Shown here piece by piece: positions 23,201-36,300 of a stretch of 64,000 nt of DNA. The stretch's first letter is position 1, and every line of letters starts with the position of its first letter. This DNA comes from Chionis minor (Eukaryota; Chordata; Aves; Charadriiformes; Chionididae): positions 67,893 to 131,892 of the forward strand of contig VZSF01001437.1 of assembly GCA_013398295.1 (NCBI GenBank), written 5' to 3'. A program made the position numbers and the translations under genes. The notes below the pieces were generated by a model. The model was not told the DNA's origin. It was given only the letters and a program-made list of their open reading frames with translations, and made no database searches.

Positions 23201-26200
23201 ACCAAGGCCCATTATGTAGAAAGCAGAACATTGTCAGCCCTTAATAACTTTCAGCATTTATTTAATTTCTTTTGTAAATGGAAGTAAAAGCCCTAACTCT
23301 TCTACAGCACATCATTCAGATCCCTCTGGCAAATGCTAACCCAGACTGGGTGTTTCCCTGTTCAGTGTCATGCTGGTACCTCAGGCTGGGTTCAAGACTA
23401 CGTAGTGCATTACACCGTGGCAACAACACTCAAGTCCTACCTTGAGAAATTCATGGAGAAATCTCTGCCAAGAACCTCTCTGAGAGTATAATCCAGGTAT
23501 ACTGGACTGAATTTGCTTGCACAGGGACAGTTTAGCACAGGTATCTCCAAACCATGCCTTCCCAAACTTTCTGGTAGTACCATAAACTTGCAGGCCAGCG
23601 GCCACTGGGCAGAGATGCACAGTACTCAGCGAGTTCAGAACTGTGTATTAACAGGTTCCAAGTAGCGTTTCTCATTTGTTTCAAGTGCGATTAAAAGCAG
23701 ACTGTACAGTCTCATCCCAAAATCGGGAATCTGTATAATTTGGGGGATGTCTGGGTGCTATTTGAGGTTTTAGAATTCTGTGTTTGTTGCTTAGAAGGAA
23801 TTAGGAGTTAATGCAAGTGTACTTATACCTTGTTTCAAATATGAAGTACAAAAAATATGAGGAAATGAACAGGATTTTCATTATCAGTTTCCCAGTATAG
23901 ATCTGAGAAATTAAATTTTTGCATAACTGTTTTGTCCAGCTTTACCCTGAACTGGTGTGTAGCTATGTCCTCCTTACTTGCATCACTTGCTGGTATGGAA
24001 GATTCTCATATGCTCATGAGCTGGAGTCACAGGGAAGTTAATATACTTTTTTGTATATATACTTTTTGAATGCAAAGCTTTTTCTAGAGCGGCCTTTATA
24101 GGACCAATGTGGGACCACCCAGACATAAGGAGTCCTCCAAAACATGCTAACCTTTTTCTTGCCTAAACAATATTTGTCCAGGAGGGATGGATGATGCACG
24201 TCCCCGGCTCTCTGGAGATGTTCTCAGGTGACAGCATGCAATATTAATCACCCTGCTGCACCCGCTGAACTGTCGTGAAGGTTTCATGCAGCCTAGAGTA
24301 CTGTGAAATCTGTTGCCCAGGGCATCCAGACCTCACTACATTCCAGGGACTCGGTGGGGTTGAGGATGTGAGCTGCAGACAGACAGATTTACCAAAGGGA
24401 GTCACTGGCCAGTTTATTCAATCAGGGACACAAACACCCCTGCCTTCTTCACCCTGCCTGGGTGGCAGGACCAATTTTTGGCTACCATCTCTAGTTGGAG
24501 GATTGCTGGGAACCCAAATGTATCTCAAATCTGGGGAGATAAGGACAATGAGAAATGCGTCTTTCATTAATTTGTTCTTCTGTGTCTGGGTTACCAATGC
24601 TGATCAAAGTCATTTTTGTATCATCTCTTGGCAGATTTTCCCAGTACAACTGTGGTTGGTAATTTACAGCAGAACACTTTCAGCAGTAACCGTAACTGAC
24701 ATGTGAAAGTGGTTTATACTCATTTAAAAGCTTGGGCAATGTAAAAGATAGGCAATGTTTGCAGGAGAGGTAATTATAACAGCTGATGTAGCTGAAAAGG
24801 CATGGGCACATTTCCAAACACCCAAGCCGTTCTCAGGAGTGCTACAGAGACAGAGACTAGAGAGAAACAAAAATCCAGCACCTCCCTTTCTAATGTGGCA
24901 TTTCTAAAATGCCTCCCAGTGCTGCAAATCAGTACAAATTTAGAATAAGTCTGATTTATAGCCATAGCATATGTTGTGAGTCTGGAAACTCAATAACATT
25001 TTATTACCTACTAAAGAAGTTGTTTATTTAAATGATTACTTCTTGTGGCATATACCAGAAGATAAACAGTGTATAAATGAGTAAACTGTGTGACTGAATG
25101 CTTTGTGACTATCCTCTTCTGTTCATTTTATGCCATTCATTTCTGAATTTATTCCACAATAAATACAGATACTACCACTACATGTTTCAGAAAAGAAAAA
25201 AAGGTCTCTTCAGCTGCAGGAATCAGTGTACCTTACAAGAACCACATGTTTTATCAGATTTTCATTCTGATAGACAATTGTAATTGAAATTGATAAGTTC
25301 CTATATTCAAAGTGAAAAGCAATGATAATTCATGTGATAATTCTCCCAGCTAAAAAAAAACCTAGGAAGTGTTATTTTAGAGATGCATCATGAAACATGA
25401 TGGGAAGATGCCTTTTTCCATGGCCTCACATTTCCTTCCCTATTAGCATATTTATGGATATAAAGGGAAAAAAATCAGTTTCTCATCTGACAAAATGTAT
25501 TTATCTTCTGTACATAATCTTGAATTAGGCTTTTCGCCCCCACCCTGTTCTTGAAAGCATCATTCAATGTAAGTTCATATCTGCAGCTGTTGTTCTATAA
25601 AAGGTGCGCTCCCGTTCCTACAGAGGTATGGTATCTCATTTTGAAAACTGATGTGTAGCAGCACAAGTCTCTGTCCTCTGCGCAAAGGAGCAGTGAAGGA
25701 CTAAAGTGTCCTGTGGTCCTGATCTCACCGTACTGAGAACAGAGTTTCTGCCCACCCAGTGTCATGGGGAATGTTAAGGGCTCGTGGAGCCAAAAAGCTG
25801 TGTTTTGCCTGATGGCCTGGGAAGACCTTTAATTGGGGAAATTGTGTCTGGTGGAGATGAAGCTTTATCTTTCCACCTCCCTTTGCCTCTCTCCCTGACA
25901 CCCTTTTTTTGGCTGAGTTTTTGCTGCCTGCTGGGGAGGAAAGGAGACTACTTTGATGTTACCCTAATCATTTCCTTCCATCTCCAAAACTGCTCTGTTT
26001 CAGTCAGTGGCCCAGTGTTACCAGCTTGCTTGATCAGACTTCACAGGTCCTTTTCTGGGGTGGCAGGAGATAAGCAAGGTCTGACAAATGTCAGTTCTCA
26101 ATGACAAGGCATGGCAGGGTGACGTATGTGTGTAGTCCCCTTCTTTTCTTCTGTGCTCCATCTATAGTAGACATTATATCTGTTACTGGTGAGGCTGGCT

Positions 26201-29200
26201 AATAAAAGCCATCCCACCCTGGCTGGCATTGGTCATGCTGAATTGCAGGCACGTATTGAGGTTCATGTTGGAAGTAGTTGCTTAGAGCTCTGTTCAGTCA
26301 GTGCACAGACATTGGTATTTCTAGAATGGGATTCATGAGACTTATTTTAGACTTTTACAGTGATTATTTCTGCCCGTGGCCTGTGACAAAAGGGTAAATG
26401 CTTATCTTAAATGCTTAAAAGCCCAAAGTTTTGGTGTAGTGCCTACAGTGTCAGCATGGAAAGCTAGGTGAGATTGATCCCTCTGCTGATGCATTTTACA
26501 ATCATCTCCCCTCTTCAGGTTAGGTGGATAAATGTCGGCTGCTCCAGCAGCCACTGTCTCTAGCAATGGAAGTACACTGGGAGCCGAAACACTTTGCTGG
26601 GGACTGCTGTCTGCTCCGGACCCTCACACCCATAGGTGTGCGTCCTTACACCGCCTCATGGCCACAGATTCACTGTTGGCTGATCAGCGGGCGGGATCTC
26701 GTTTCTGTGGCTGTTCTCTTGTCTTAACATGGGCAACAGGATCTAGTAGAATTATTTAAATTAGTTTTTACAACCCAAACTGTTTCCGTAAGGGAATTGT
26801 TAACAATGTTCTTCCCACATCTTTGCTCAGGGCCCTTGGCAATGTACTCCTCTGTTTCAGCTTGACCTGGAACAGCAAGGCAAGCTCCGAAAGGAGCTTT
26901 GGAAATCATAGCCCTGTTAATCATCAGATCAACACAAATAATTGCTCAGTGTGCTGACTCCAGTGCATATTTCTGACGTGCAGTATAGCTCTATAGCAGT
27001 ATTGTGAAATATCACCAGGGTATTACTCTTGCTTTCTTAGTGACTAATCATTGGAAAATTTGATGTTGTTTGACAATTTAGCCATTGTCAAATATAATCC
27101 AAACCTTTGCTGAGAGCAACGCTGAGTGTATGGCAGGAGAACAATAATAGTGTCTGAATTGCAGCTTTCTAGAGAAATCAATTCTGATTTTGCAATTAGG
27201 CTGTTAAAGTTTCTGCATGTTGTAGAGAATGGCGCAAGTCAAGCTAATGTACTAAGACATTTTTGTCTTGGGCAGAATGTGTGTAAAATACAGCAGAGCT
27301 GTCATGACTTTTTTTCAACAATCCTAAAATGCAATCGCTGTTTTCTAATACATATCTTAATATTTTAGTGTTTGTCACATCTCCGTATCTTCAGAAAACA
27401 ACTTCTTCTATTGAAGTGCTGACATTCTCCTTAAATAAGAAACTCTAAGCCCTAAACTTGATTTTCACAAAATAAATTATTCAACCAGTCATCTTTAATT
27501 ATCTCCTCTTTGACTGCTTTGTTGCCTGAATTGTTCATTGCTCTTGCAGAGAAAACGAGCCTCTGGATTTCCCTAATGGTTATTGTAGATGTCAGCCGTA
27601 GTGTGCAGACTCTTCAAAGGATCACTCCCATGACCTAATCTCAGTGCTCCCCAAAGCTCCCCAATGATTACTGTGTTAAGTTTTAGTAGTGACTCTGAGG
27701 TGTTGGGGTGTGCTTGTTGCTAGCTTTTATTATCCACAGAAAAAGCTTTGTACCCTTCAAAAATGCAAGCTGCATACTGATTAATGTGCCAAAGACATGT
27801 AAGGTCATGGTTACATATAAAGCGGGAGACTTGCCATATATTGATAGGATAATCAAATGGGATGGAGGAGGGAATGAACCGTATATAACAGATGTTAGCC
27901 ACATTGCTTAATGGGCTATTGGAAGGTGCTTGGGTGCTGTTATAAGTAAGCTGATACAAGGAACTCTATGGGAGAGTGAACACTTAGCGTTCATGCTGCA
28001 CAATGTGCCTTTCTGTTTTCTTCCCTGTTTTCACACGTAAGTAGCATGGTTGTGTCGGGCCTTGAAGGCTTCTGCGTCTCTTACCAACAAACAGACTGGA
28101 GGCAGTAGCATGGAAAATCCCATCCACTGTCTTCCCTGCTCCTGGTGAAGCATTTCTGTTCACGCTGATCCTAAGTGGTCAAAGTACTGTGTTGGGCAGC
28201 ATGGGATTTTGCGAGAACATCCTGGCAAATCAGTACCTTCTGGATTTGTGCTGTGGGCTAGATAGCTGAAACCTCTGTGAAGAGTTACTCTTCCCTAGAA
28301 AACCATCCTGGATTTGGATATTACCAGGCAGGGTTGGATGTATCAGTCACTGACTGATCAGGTTGTGTCCTTCAGGCCAGACGCAACCAGTGAGGCTAAC
28401 TGACAGACTAGACTGGTGCACAGGTGAAAACATTTTTTTTCCAGTACCAGGGACTCGGTGACTATCAGCATTGAACCTGCAAAGTCAAAGTTCTTTTTTC
28501 ATGTTTGGACCTGAGATAACTTTCTACTGAAGACAAACACATCTAAAGAGCCATCTCGGGCTTTTTAATCACTGTCTTGCAGGAGTTTGCAGCTGTGGCA
28601 CGCTATTGACATCTGATGAAAACCAAGCAGACAAGGCTTTCTCCTTCCCCACATCCTCCCCAAAAGAACAGCATATTTTTTTCATAAATATATTTGTTGT
28701 AACAATCGTATCTTTTTTCCTTTCCCTTTTTTTTTTAGCAACTTGATTCAGTCTTTCATTCCTAAACATGACAGGTGAACTCTTTGGCCCAGGTTTTAAG
28801 TTGCATCGTGTATTTATAAGGGAGAAGTAGGCCATGGAAAACCAGGCTTTGAAATGGAAATTCTGTCTCAGCTACAGCCACAGCAGTGCTGCTCAGTGCC
28901 CTATTTTGTTTTCTTTTTCCCATCGTCAGCCAAATGAGGCTCGCTGCTCCTTGTTCAAAGGAGAAGTGTTAACTTTCCAGAATTCCCTGTGCTGCTGCTT
29001 ACGAGTCTCACAGACGTTGTCAAATGCCATATCCAGTATTCCATGTCTTTGAACAGGTCTTGAGTTTCTAAGAAAAGGCTGTTCTCTGACTTCCAGACCC
29101 TTGGAGCTAGCTCTAGGATACAGGGAACCCAAATAAAATAGAAGGTACGTTTTCATATTCCAGTGCTTGCATGTTATTTCTAGAAATGTATGCATTTCTG

Positions 29201-30274
29201 CTGGATAACCCTACCCCAGCTGTATGCTTCTGTCTTACCAGGCTTCCATTAATTTCAGTAGCTGATCAAAGATCATACATAGAGTAAACCAATATTGGAT
29301 ATTTGTGGGAACAGTCAATATGTCACTGGAAAGTTCCTTGAAGTGTTTGCTCGATAACAAAGTAAAGTGAGATAAAGTGAAGGTTAGTTGAACGTGAAGC
29401 TGGAGCTGCTGTGTGACTGGACAGCCACTGTAATTATGAGCTATTATTACCATATTTCTCTTTTAAGCAAGTATGCTATCTCTTTTGGAGTTCATTTGGC
29501 TTCTAAATATATGAATTCTGATCTCATTCCATTTGGAGAAGTCCTATGTTTTGGCAGATGGCAAAACTTTCTGTGGAGTGGCTTGCAAATGTTGGGGTGT
29601 GAAGCACGCTTGGCCGTGATGCTCGGAAAATGATCTGATGTGATTTGTGAAGCATGTTGTACCGGTATGCAGTACCTGGGAGAATGAAACCATGAGCACA
29701 GTGTAGCGTGCCCAGATCTTGCACAGGGTAGCATAAAGCATAACTCCTTGGCATTTTCTCCAGTGCTGAAACAGCAGGATTTTAGCTGACGATCTTCCCT
29801 GGCCATCTGGTGAAAGAGTGTGAAAGAACTTTACAGGGACTAATTATTTCCTAGATTAATATTGCTGACAAGTACTCCATGAGGCAGTGTGTATGTTTGC
29901 AGGGTGTTATGCTACTAGAAATGCCATTAATTATTTTGCCCGTGATTCGCCGAACACTGCGATTCTGTATGCTGGCGTTCTGCCCCAACATCACCATCTG
30001 TGTATATCACAGGCTATAACATAGTATTTATTTCAGATCTTTCTGGAGATTTTTCCATTTTCAGATTTAATAGCCTAGATTAAGTAATTTTTAATACAAG
30101 GCATTAAAACAATCTAACTTTTTAACACAATTTTCCTCTCAAAACTTGTCAAAATCTAGTTACTAACAATATGCTCAGTGGGATGTACTCAGTCTAACTG
30201 TTCTCAGGCACTGCCGTCTAAACCAAGTTTAACAGTCTTATGCATTAATTAACTTCTCCATGTTTTTTTTTTTT

Positions 30275-30299
30275 AAAGTCACTGTGACATAGTGACTTT
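30275..30299. repeat. Perfect 9-bp inverted repeat
   Basis: AAAGTCACT (30275-30283) and AGTGACTTT (30291-30299) are separated by GTGACAT. The structure is preceded by a run of twelve T and followed by further T. It is short enough to be chance. Confidence 0.85.
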
Positions 30300-33200
30300 T
30301 TTGTACCTTGTAAGTAAGGTATAGTATTTATTATGTTGTAATGTAAATATGAAATATGCAACATTAGCTATTCATATTAAAAATATTTATACTACATATG
30401 GAAACATGTCAATAATTTGATCCAAGATATCAACATAATCAATGTAACCATCAGAAATGTTAAAAAAAAAAAGATAGAAATGTTCCTGGTTTCAAAATAC
30501 TAGAAGTATTTTAAATAAGTTTAAACCGACTGCTTTCACGGCTTCACTGGATTATGCTTGATATTGATTTTCTTCCCAACACAGAAATCTGAAGCAATTC
30601 CATATGTGGTCAAAGAATTGTTGCTTTTTCGTTGATTTATCTATAGAGCTCTTATTAAGAATAATTTCAGATTAAAATGCCCATAGGTTCTCTTCGACCT
30701 TCTGTGTTACTTGCTGTGGCTTCAAGGTCTTTTAACACTTTAAGTGTACAAAACCAGTCTGATCTGACAAACTCCTGTAGGTTTTTCTGTTGTTAAAAAC
30801 AGATGTCCTGTGTTATTTACTGTAAAATAGAACAATCACCCAGTAGAGCAACACATATTGTCTAAATTCACTGACCTATATTCACTGGTAAAAAGAAAAT
30901 CTCTGGTGAAACCTCAGGGAGGAAAGAAGCATCGTGTTATCCCTTCAGAGAGCAAAAGAGGGAATCAAAGCATTTATAGAGCACTGGGAAGTTTACATAA
31001 AAGAAAAATACTTTCGGGGTGGATGACTGTGGAAAAATAAAAGGCATTTTAGACTCTTACAGTGGAAACAGAGGAGAGTGATGGAATTTGTGCATGGACA
31101 GTTGGGGTGAGATAAATGGAAAAGGTAAGATTTATGATGGGATAGCAAGAAGCACCTTGTTAATGGAGCAGGGATGGGGTTCTTCTGGAGAAGAGAGTTC
31201 TTGATTGGGAGAAACCTCTAGGCTTTGCAGACTGTCTTCAGAAGTATCACCCAACCCAAAGCCAGTACATGAACTTTTCGGGAAAACAAAAAATCATCAC
31301 TGCTTATTGGAAAAGGAACAGGTGGGACGAGACTACACAACTCAGTATCTTAGATTATTAAACTGCTTCAGGGATACACTCTCTGTTTCTCGTCACGAGC
31401 AATACAGCAGTCAACCTAAAAACCTCTCATGAAAGCCCAAATAAAAGCTATATCCTTTCTCTTGTGTTACCTTTGCCAAATGCAAAATTTCTTTATTTGT
31501 ATCAACCTCTTAGAGCTCTAGCACAGCATAACTCAAGAGTTTGCTTTTAATGGGGTGTCTGCCTAACCCTGACTCTAGCTGAAGAGCTGCTTTATAGCAG
31601 GTCCAGCGAGGCGACTTGTGGCTTAAAGCCAGAGTGCTGCTGACACGTCTGTTAGTAATGACCCAGCAAAGCAGTTCTGTCCCGTATGCAGTAACTCTCT
31701 GCTCCAGCGTGGTGTTTCACAGGGAGTCTGTGTTCCTCTGTGGGGTTTTATCTCCGGAGTAGGTAACATAAAGAAGCTGAGTCACTACTGCAATGGAGGA
31801 CAAACCCTGGAACAGCATGATGACAAGTGTTTTCACAAAACAGGCTATATGATTGCATTTTACTTTCAGCTACCAGAAAGCTAGGCGGTGGTTTTCCTTG
31901 AAGGAGTCAAACCTGTTTTTCAAAGGCTTTTCCAGAGCCCTGCCCATAGGATTCACCACTATGACTATTGGAAATACTACTGCAAAGCAGGGAGCCAAGA
32001 TTTACCTGACTTAAACATATAAAAGAGTCAGGATGTTTCAGGCCACAAGTCTAACTTGAATTCCATCAAGAAGGGCCTCTTTCTGTCAGCAGGCTGCAGA
32101 GTACGTGTGCATGACTTGCCTAAACTCAGTATTTAGCTCTTAGGCAGCCAAAGTTTGGTGAAAAGAAACCCTGCTCTGCAGAGATGAAGTGATTTGCCCA
32201 CCACTAAAACTGGCTGGAGTCCAGAGTCCAGAGTTCAGGCCTCCAAGGCTGGGACGGTGGCCAGATGTAGATATTACATTGTAGGTGTCTACGCCTGAAC
32301 AAGCCCTCGGGCAGCATTCAAGTCAGCAGAGAAAATCATCTCATCTCAGTCTAGGCTAGGTACATAGAATGAATCAGATGAATTGTGCCCTGAAAATACC
32401 TCATTTTCTCTATTGTTTGTAAAAGGAACTTGAGGTGACTAGTTCAGCTGTAGATGCTTGCAGAAAGGTGAGATGAATCCAGCCTCTTATTGTAGTCCTT
32501 ACTCTACAAATGCTGGCTTTTAGTATCAGCAGCGAATTGCAGCTTCTGTTAGATCTGTGCACTGGTATAGGGAATAGACTGGGCTGGTTGGGAGACGATG
32601 AATTGGGACATCACTCCTAATCCCAACTAAGAAAGTCTGATTCTATGTGTTTGTTGTGAGTGGTGAAGAATCATCACTAAACCAAATCCTAAATATTGAT
32701 TCTGGTCACTTCTACCAATAAAAAAACTAAGCATAGGCTGTTGTGTGTTATTGCAGATAGGGTGTGAACTAATAAGAACCAGGGTTAGTACCAATGGTTC
32801 TTTAAGGTTCCCCTCCACATTGTTTTCAATAGTCTCTTTTATCACCTCACGTCTTCCCAGTGCTCTGGAGACCCCCTTTCTCACACAAATATCTGCCTGT
32901 TGCCCCTTCTCTGGATTACAGGACTGGGACTCTTTTCTCCCATATGTCGCTTACTCCTGATTTTCTAAGGTTTTTCTCCTTTCATTTCAGGACCAGCCTG
33001 TTGTCACAGCAACTTGGCTTGGCTTAAGGGTAGAAAAATTGAAATAAAACTGAGTTGTGTACTGTGAAATGTCTTCTCACTGAAGAGCCGAATGACAGAG
33101 CATTAGATGGGATAAACCTGAGCATCATATCACGGATGATTTAAATCTGTTGCTCCCTCACAGTGCGATGGTGCCCCATGTGCTTGAGCTACCTCTGTGC

Positions 33201-33319
33201 AAAGCAAGTAGGCTGGATGTGGGGTTGGAGTGCCCTGTCTTAACTTTCCAGCTGCTATTTATATTACATTAGGTCATAGAGCATCCAGCTGAGAAGAGGA
33301 CCTTGCTATGTGAAACACG

Positions 33320-33349
33320 AAGAGTGTACAAGGAGTTTTGTACACTCTT
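33320..33349. repeat. Perfect 12-bp inverted repeat with 6-base loop
   Basis: AAGAGTGTACAA (33320-33331), loop GGAGTT, then TTGTACACTCTT (33338-33349). The arms pair without mismatch and would form a compact hairpin in RNA from either strand. Related words (TTGCACAGTCTTTGACTAAAG) recur about 30 bases downstream, so the area may have arisen by local duplication. Confidence 0.92.
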
Positions 33350-36300
33350 TGACCAAAAGACCAAAGTTTAGCAAGTCTTGCACAGTCTTTGACTAAAGAA
33401 GAACATGAAAGCTAAACACGCAGGGCAAGGGAGGGTCAAAAACTAGAGAAACACCTGTGGGGAACTCAACATGAATCAAAAAGCGGTGGAGTATACATCT
33501 ACACTATTGTTTTGGATTTGATCTTATGGTTCGGTCAGCTTTTTCTTGAATGACTTTCAATGGCCCATGCTAGCCAAGCAGGTGAAAGACACCTGTATCA
33601 CATGAGACAAATCCCAACAATGAATTCAAAGGTGCGACATTTCAAATAATGCCTTCTCACTGGACAGTACTTCTCAGGGAAATATCCGTAATGTATGTCA
33701 TCACAGTCTTCTGTCCCAGATAGGTTGTGTCATAATTGATCTCTGAGGTCCCTTCAGATTAATGGGACTAGACTGGTTCGGTTTTTTGGTGGTTTTTTTT
33801 TTCTTTTTTAAATGCTGGCTATTTCTAAGTATGCATTTCAGTTGCCTTCCATACTCCAAATAAATGATGATGTTATTTCTCTATTTTACTAAAAGCCCTA
33901 TATGTTACATTCTGAAAGGCTTACACTGAGCCATACTTATTTCTTGACTAGTCCCATTTGCATAAGGTGCTTCTCCACATGGCTGCGTGGTCTAGCCCCT
34001 TATAAAACATTGCTGCCAGCTAGAAGCTGCTTCTTCCCAAATTTGTTCTGTTTAAGAATGTTGCTTTGATTTCATTTGGGGGGTGTGTGCAGAAATTCTA
34101 AACAGGGAAGAAAAGAAAATGGGGTGACTTATTGCAGGAAATAATTGTTTCTGATAGTGGGGAAGGATCATAACAATGTGTTTGCTTAGCTGCAGATTGA
34201 CTCGATGTGGACAGAGAATCAAATCTGAGCCTTGCTTAACTGTTCAAGAGAGCTTTGTACTGTCTGTACAAGAAGGTGATTTCCCAAATGAATGCATTCG
34301 TGCCAAGAGCCCTGCTCCCATCAGGAGCTGTGTGTGCAGGTTGGTGGTAGGCGAGTGAAAAGGACCCCCGACAGCAGCGTCAAACTGTCTGTTCTTTTTC
34401 TTAGTGGAGCATCACTATGACACTTGTTTTTTATCTGGAGGGCATTTTCTATTCCATGGGTCCTGCCCCAATGTCCACAAGCTTCACATCATGTAATACT
34501 TTCAGAATTTTCCCATCTCACATTTTAGAAGTACCTGGGTAGCAAAAGCTCTCTGCTTTAAAGTCTAGGAATTGTCTTATACTTTCTACATAGATATATT
34601 GACTGCTAGGTCGTACTCACTTGCTTTTGTGACCCAAATTTAAGTATCTTTCCTCAGTTGTTCTCGTAGTATATATTCTCAGATTAACCCCTTTATGCTT
34701 CCCTAGAGAGAGACATCAGTCTGTTTCAGCTTCTGTTTGACTTGGCTAAACAAGCCACATTCTGTTTTCTGCTCTCTTAAACCAGGTTTTCATCTCCGTC
34801 AATTACCTTGGGTGCCATTACCTTGTTATTACATTGAATGTGGCTTGCCAGTTGGATTGCTTGATATCTCACCAATGCTTTATACAGAGACACTGGTGTT
34901 TGTGAATCTTTGTTGGAAATGCCTCTGTAAGATTGCATTTGCCTTCGTTTGGTCACATTGCATCAGAAACTCACAGTCACTCTGTGATCAGTTAGTTCAA
35001 GAAGATGCATTTTCAGCTGCTGAGCATTCAGATTTTAGCTGTTGCTTTGGTTATTAAGCTGTAAGGGCAAGAAAGAAAAGTTATGGGATTACTGACTAAC
35101 ACAGAAAGCAAGTGCTGGAACAAGGACAGACCTGGACACCGCCTGATCCCACCAAAGCCAGATGTGACATCAGACTTTTCTCATAAAACTTTCTGGTTTT
35201 AAGCAAGATAACATTGATACCATGAAAGTCATGGGAATAGATTATTTTTATTATTGTCCTTGTCTCCAAGATAACATCCCTGATTTGTGTTAGAGCACAG
35301 AATAAGGTGAAGTCACATTCAAAACAGTTACTTTGCTTATCAGAAGGAAGCAGTATTATTTCTGTAGGGCACAGCCATGGCTAATCACTTTGCTTGCATT
35401 TGTGTTTCTCACAAAATATCCCACAGTATATGATAAGGATAATGGCTTCATGCCACAATTTCTCACCAAGCAATCCCCTTTCCAGGGACATGGAAAAGGC
35501 TTGATGACAAGAGAGCTTTGCTCGGGAGGTGTCTGTGGAAGGTGTATGTGCTGATGATGATTATCAAGTAATTACAACAGGAAGGCAGAAGCCAGCCTGA
35601 ACGCTCACATGCTGCATTCAGATAGGAAAGCTCTTAGCATAATCTTCCGCTGATCAAACAGGGCTTGGGCTAAGCCAGGAGTTGGCTGACCGTAATATTC
35701 CTCCTGCCAGGGAGGTCAGGGCTAGGCCAGGCTGGCTGGAAGCTGGTGGAGCAAACCACCAAGGTTGTTTATTTATGTGGCAGGGCAGGCAGAGGCTTCT
35801 CAGCTCACGGGAGGACCTCCCCGAGCTCAGCAGCTCGCTCCTTGGGTTTCCAGGTGGGTGCAAGGCAAACAGTCCGGGCTTCATTGCAAAGAAAATGAAT
35901 TAAAGGAAGAGAACTCTGTGAGAAAGAAAAGAAAGGGAGGGATTTCTCAGTGTCTGCTTCAGAGGAGAAAGGGATACGGTGACCCCGAGTGTGCTTTTTA
36001 GCAAAATACTGGGAAACAAGATGTAACAGGGAGTTGTATACCCTAACTCCATACTTACTTCTTCACTTTTCTTTGCATACCTTGTGCTTTTCTCTCATTT
36101 TTTCAACTTTCCCAAAATGTGAAGAGTTTCCTGGGAGTGCCAGTTCTGTCCGAGAAAGGCTAGAGCTGTTATTTGCAAGTGGGTGCAATTTCCTGCTCTT
36201 CGATGATTATACTTCTCTGCTGTCTTCCTGTTTTTCAGCCTATTCCAATTTCTTTTACTACTGATTTTGTTTTCCCCTTCGTTGCAAATAACTGATTTCT

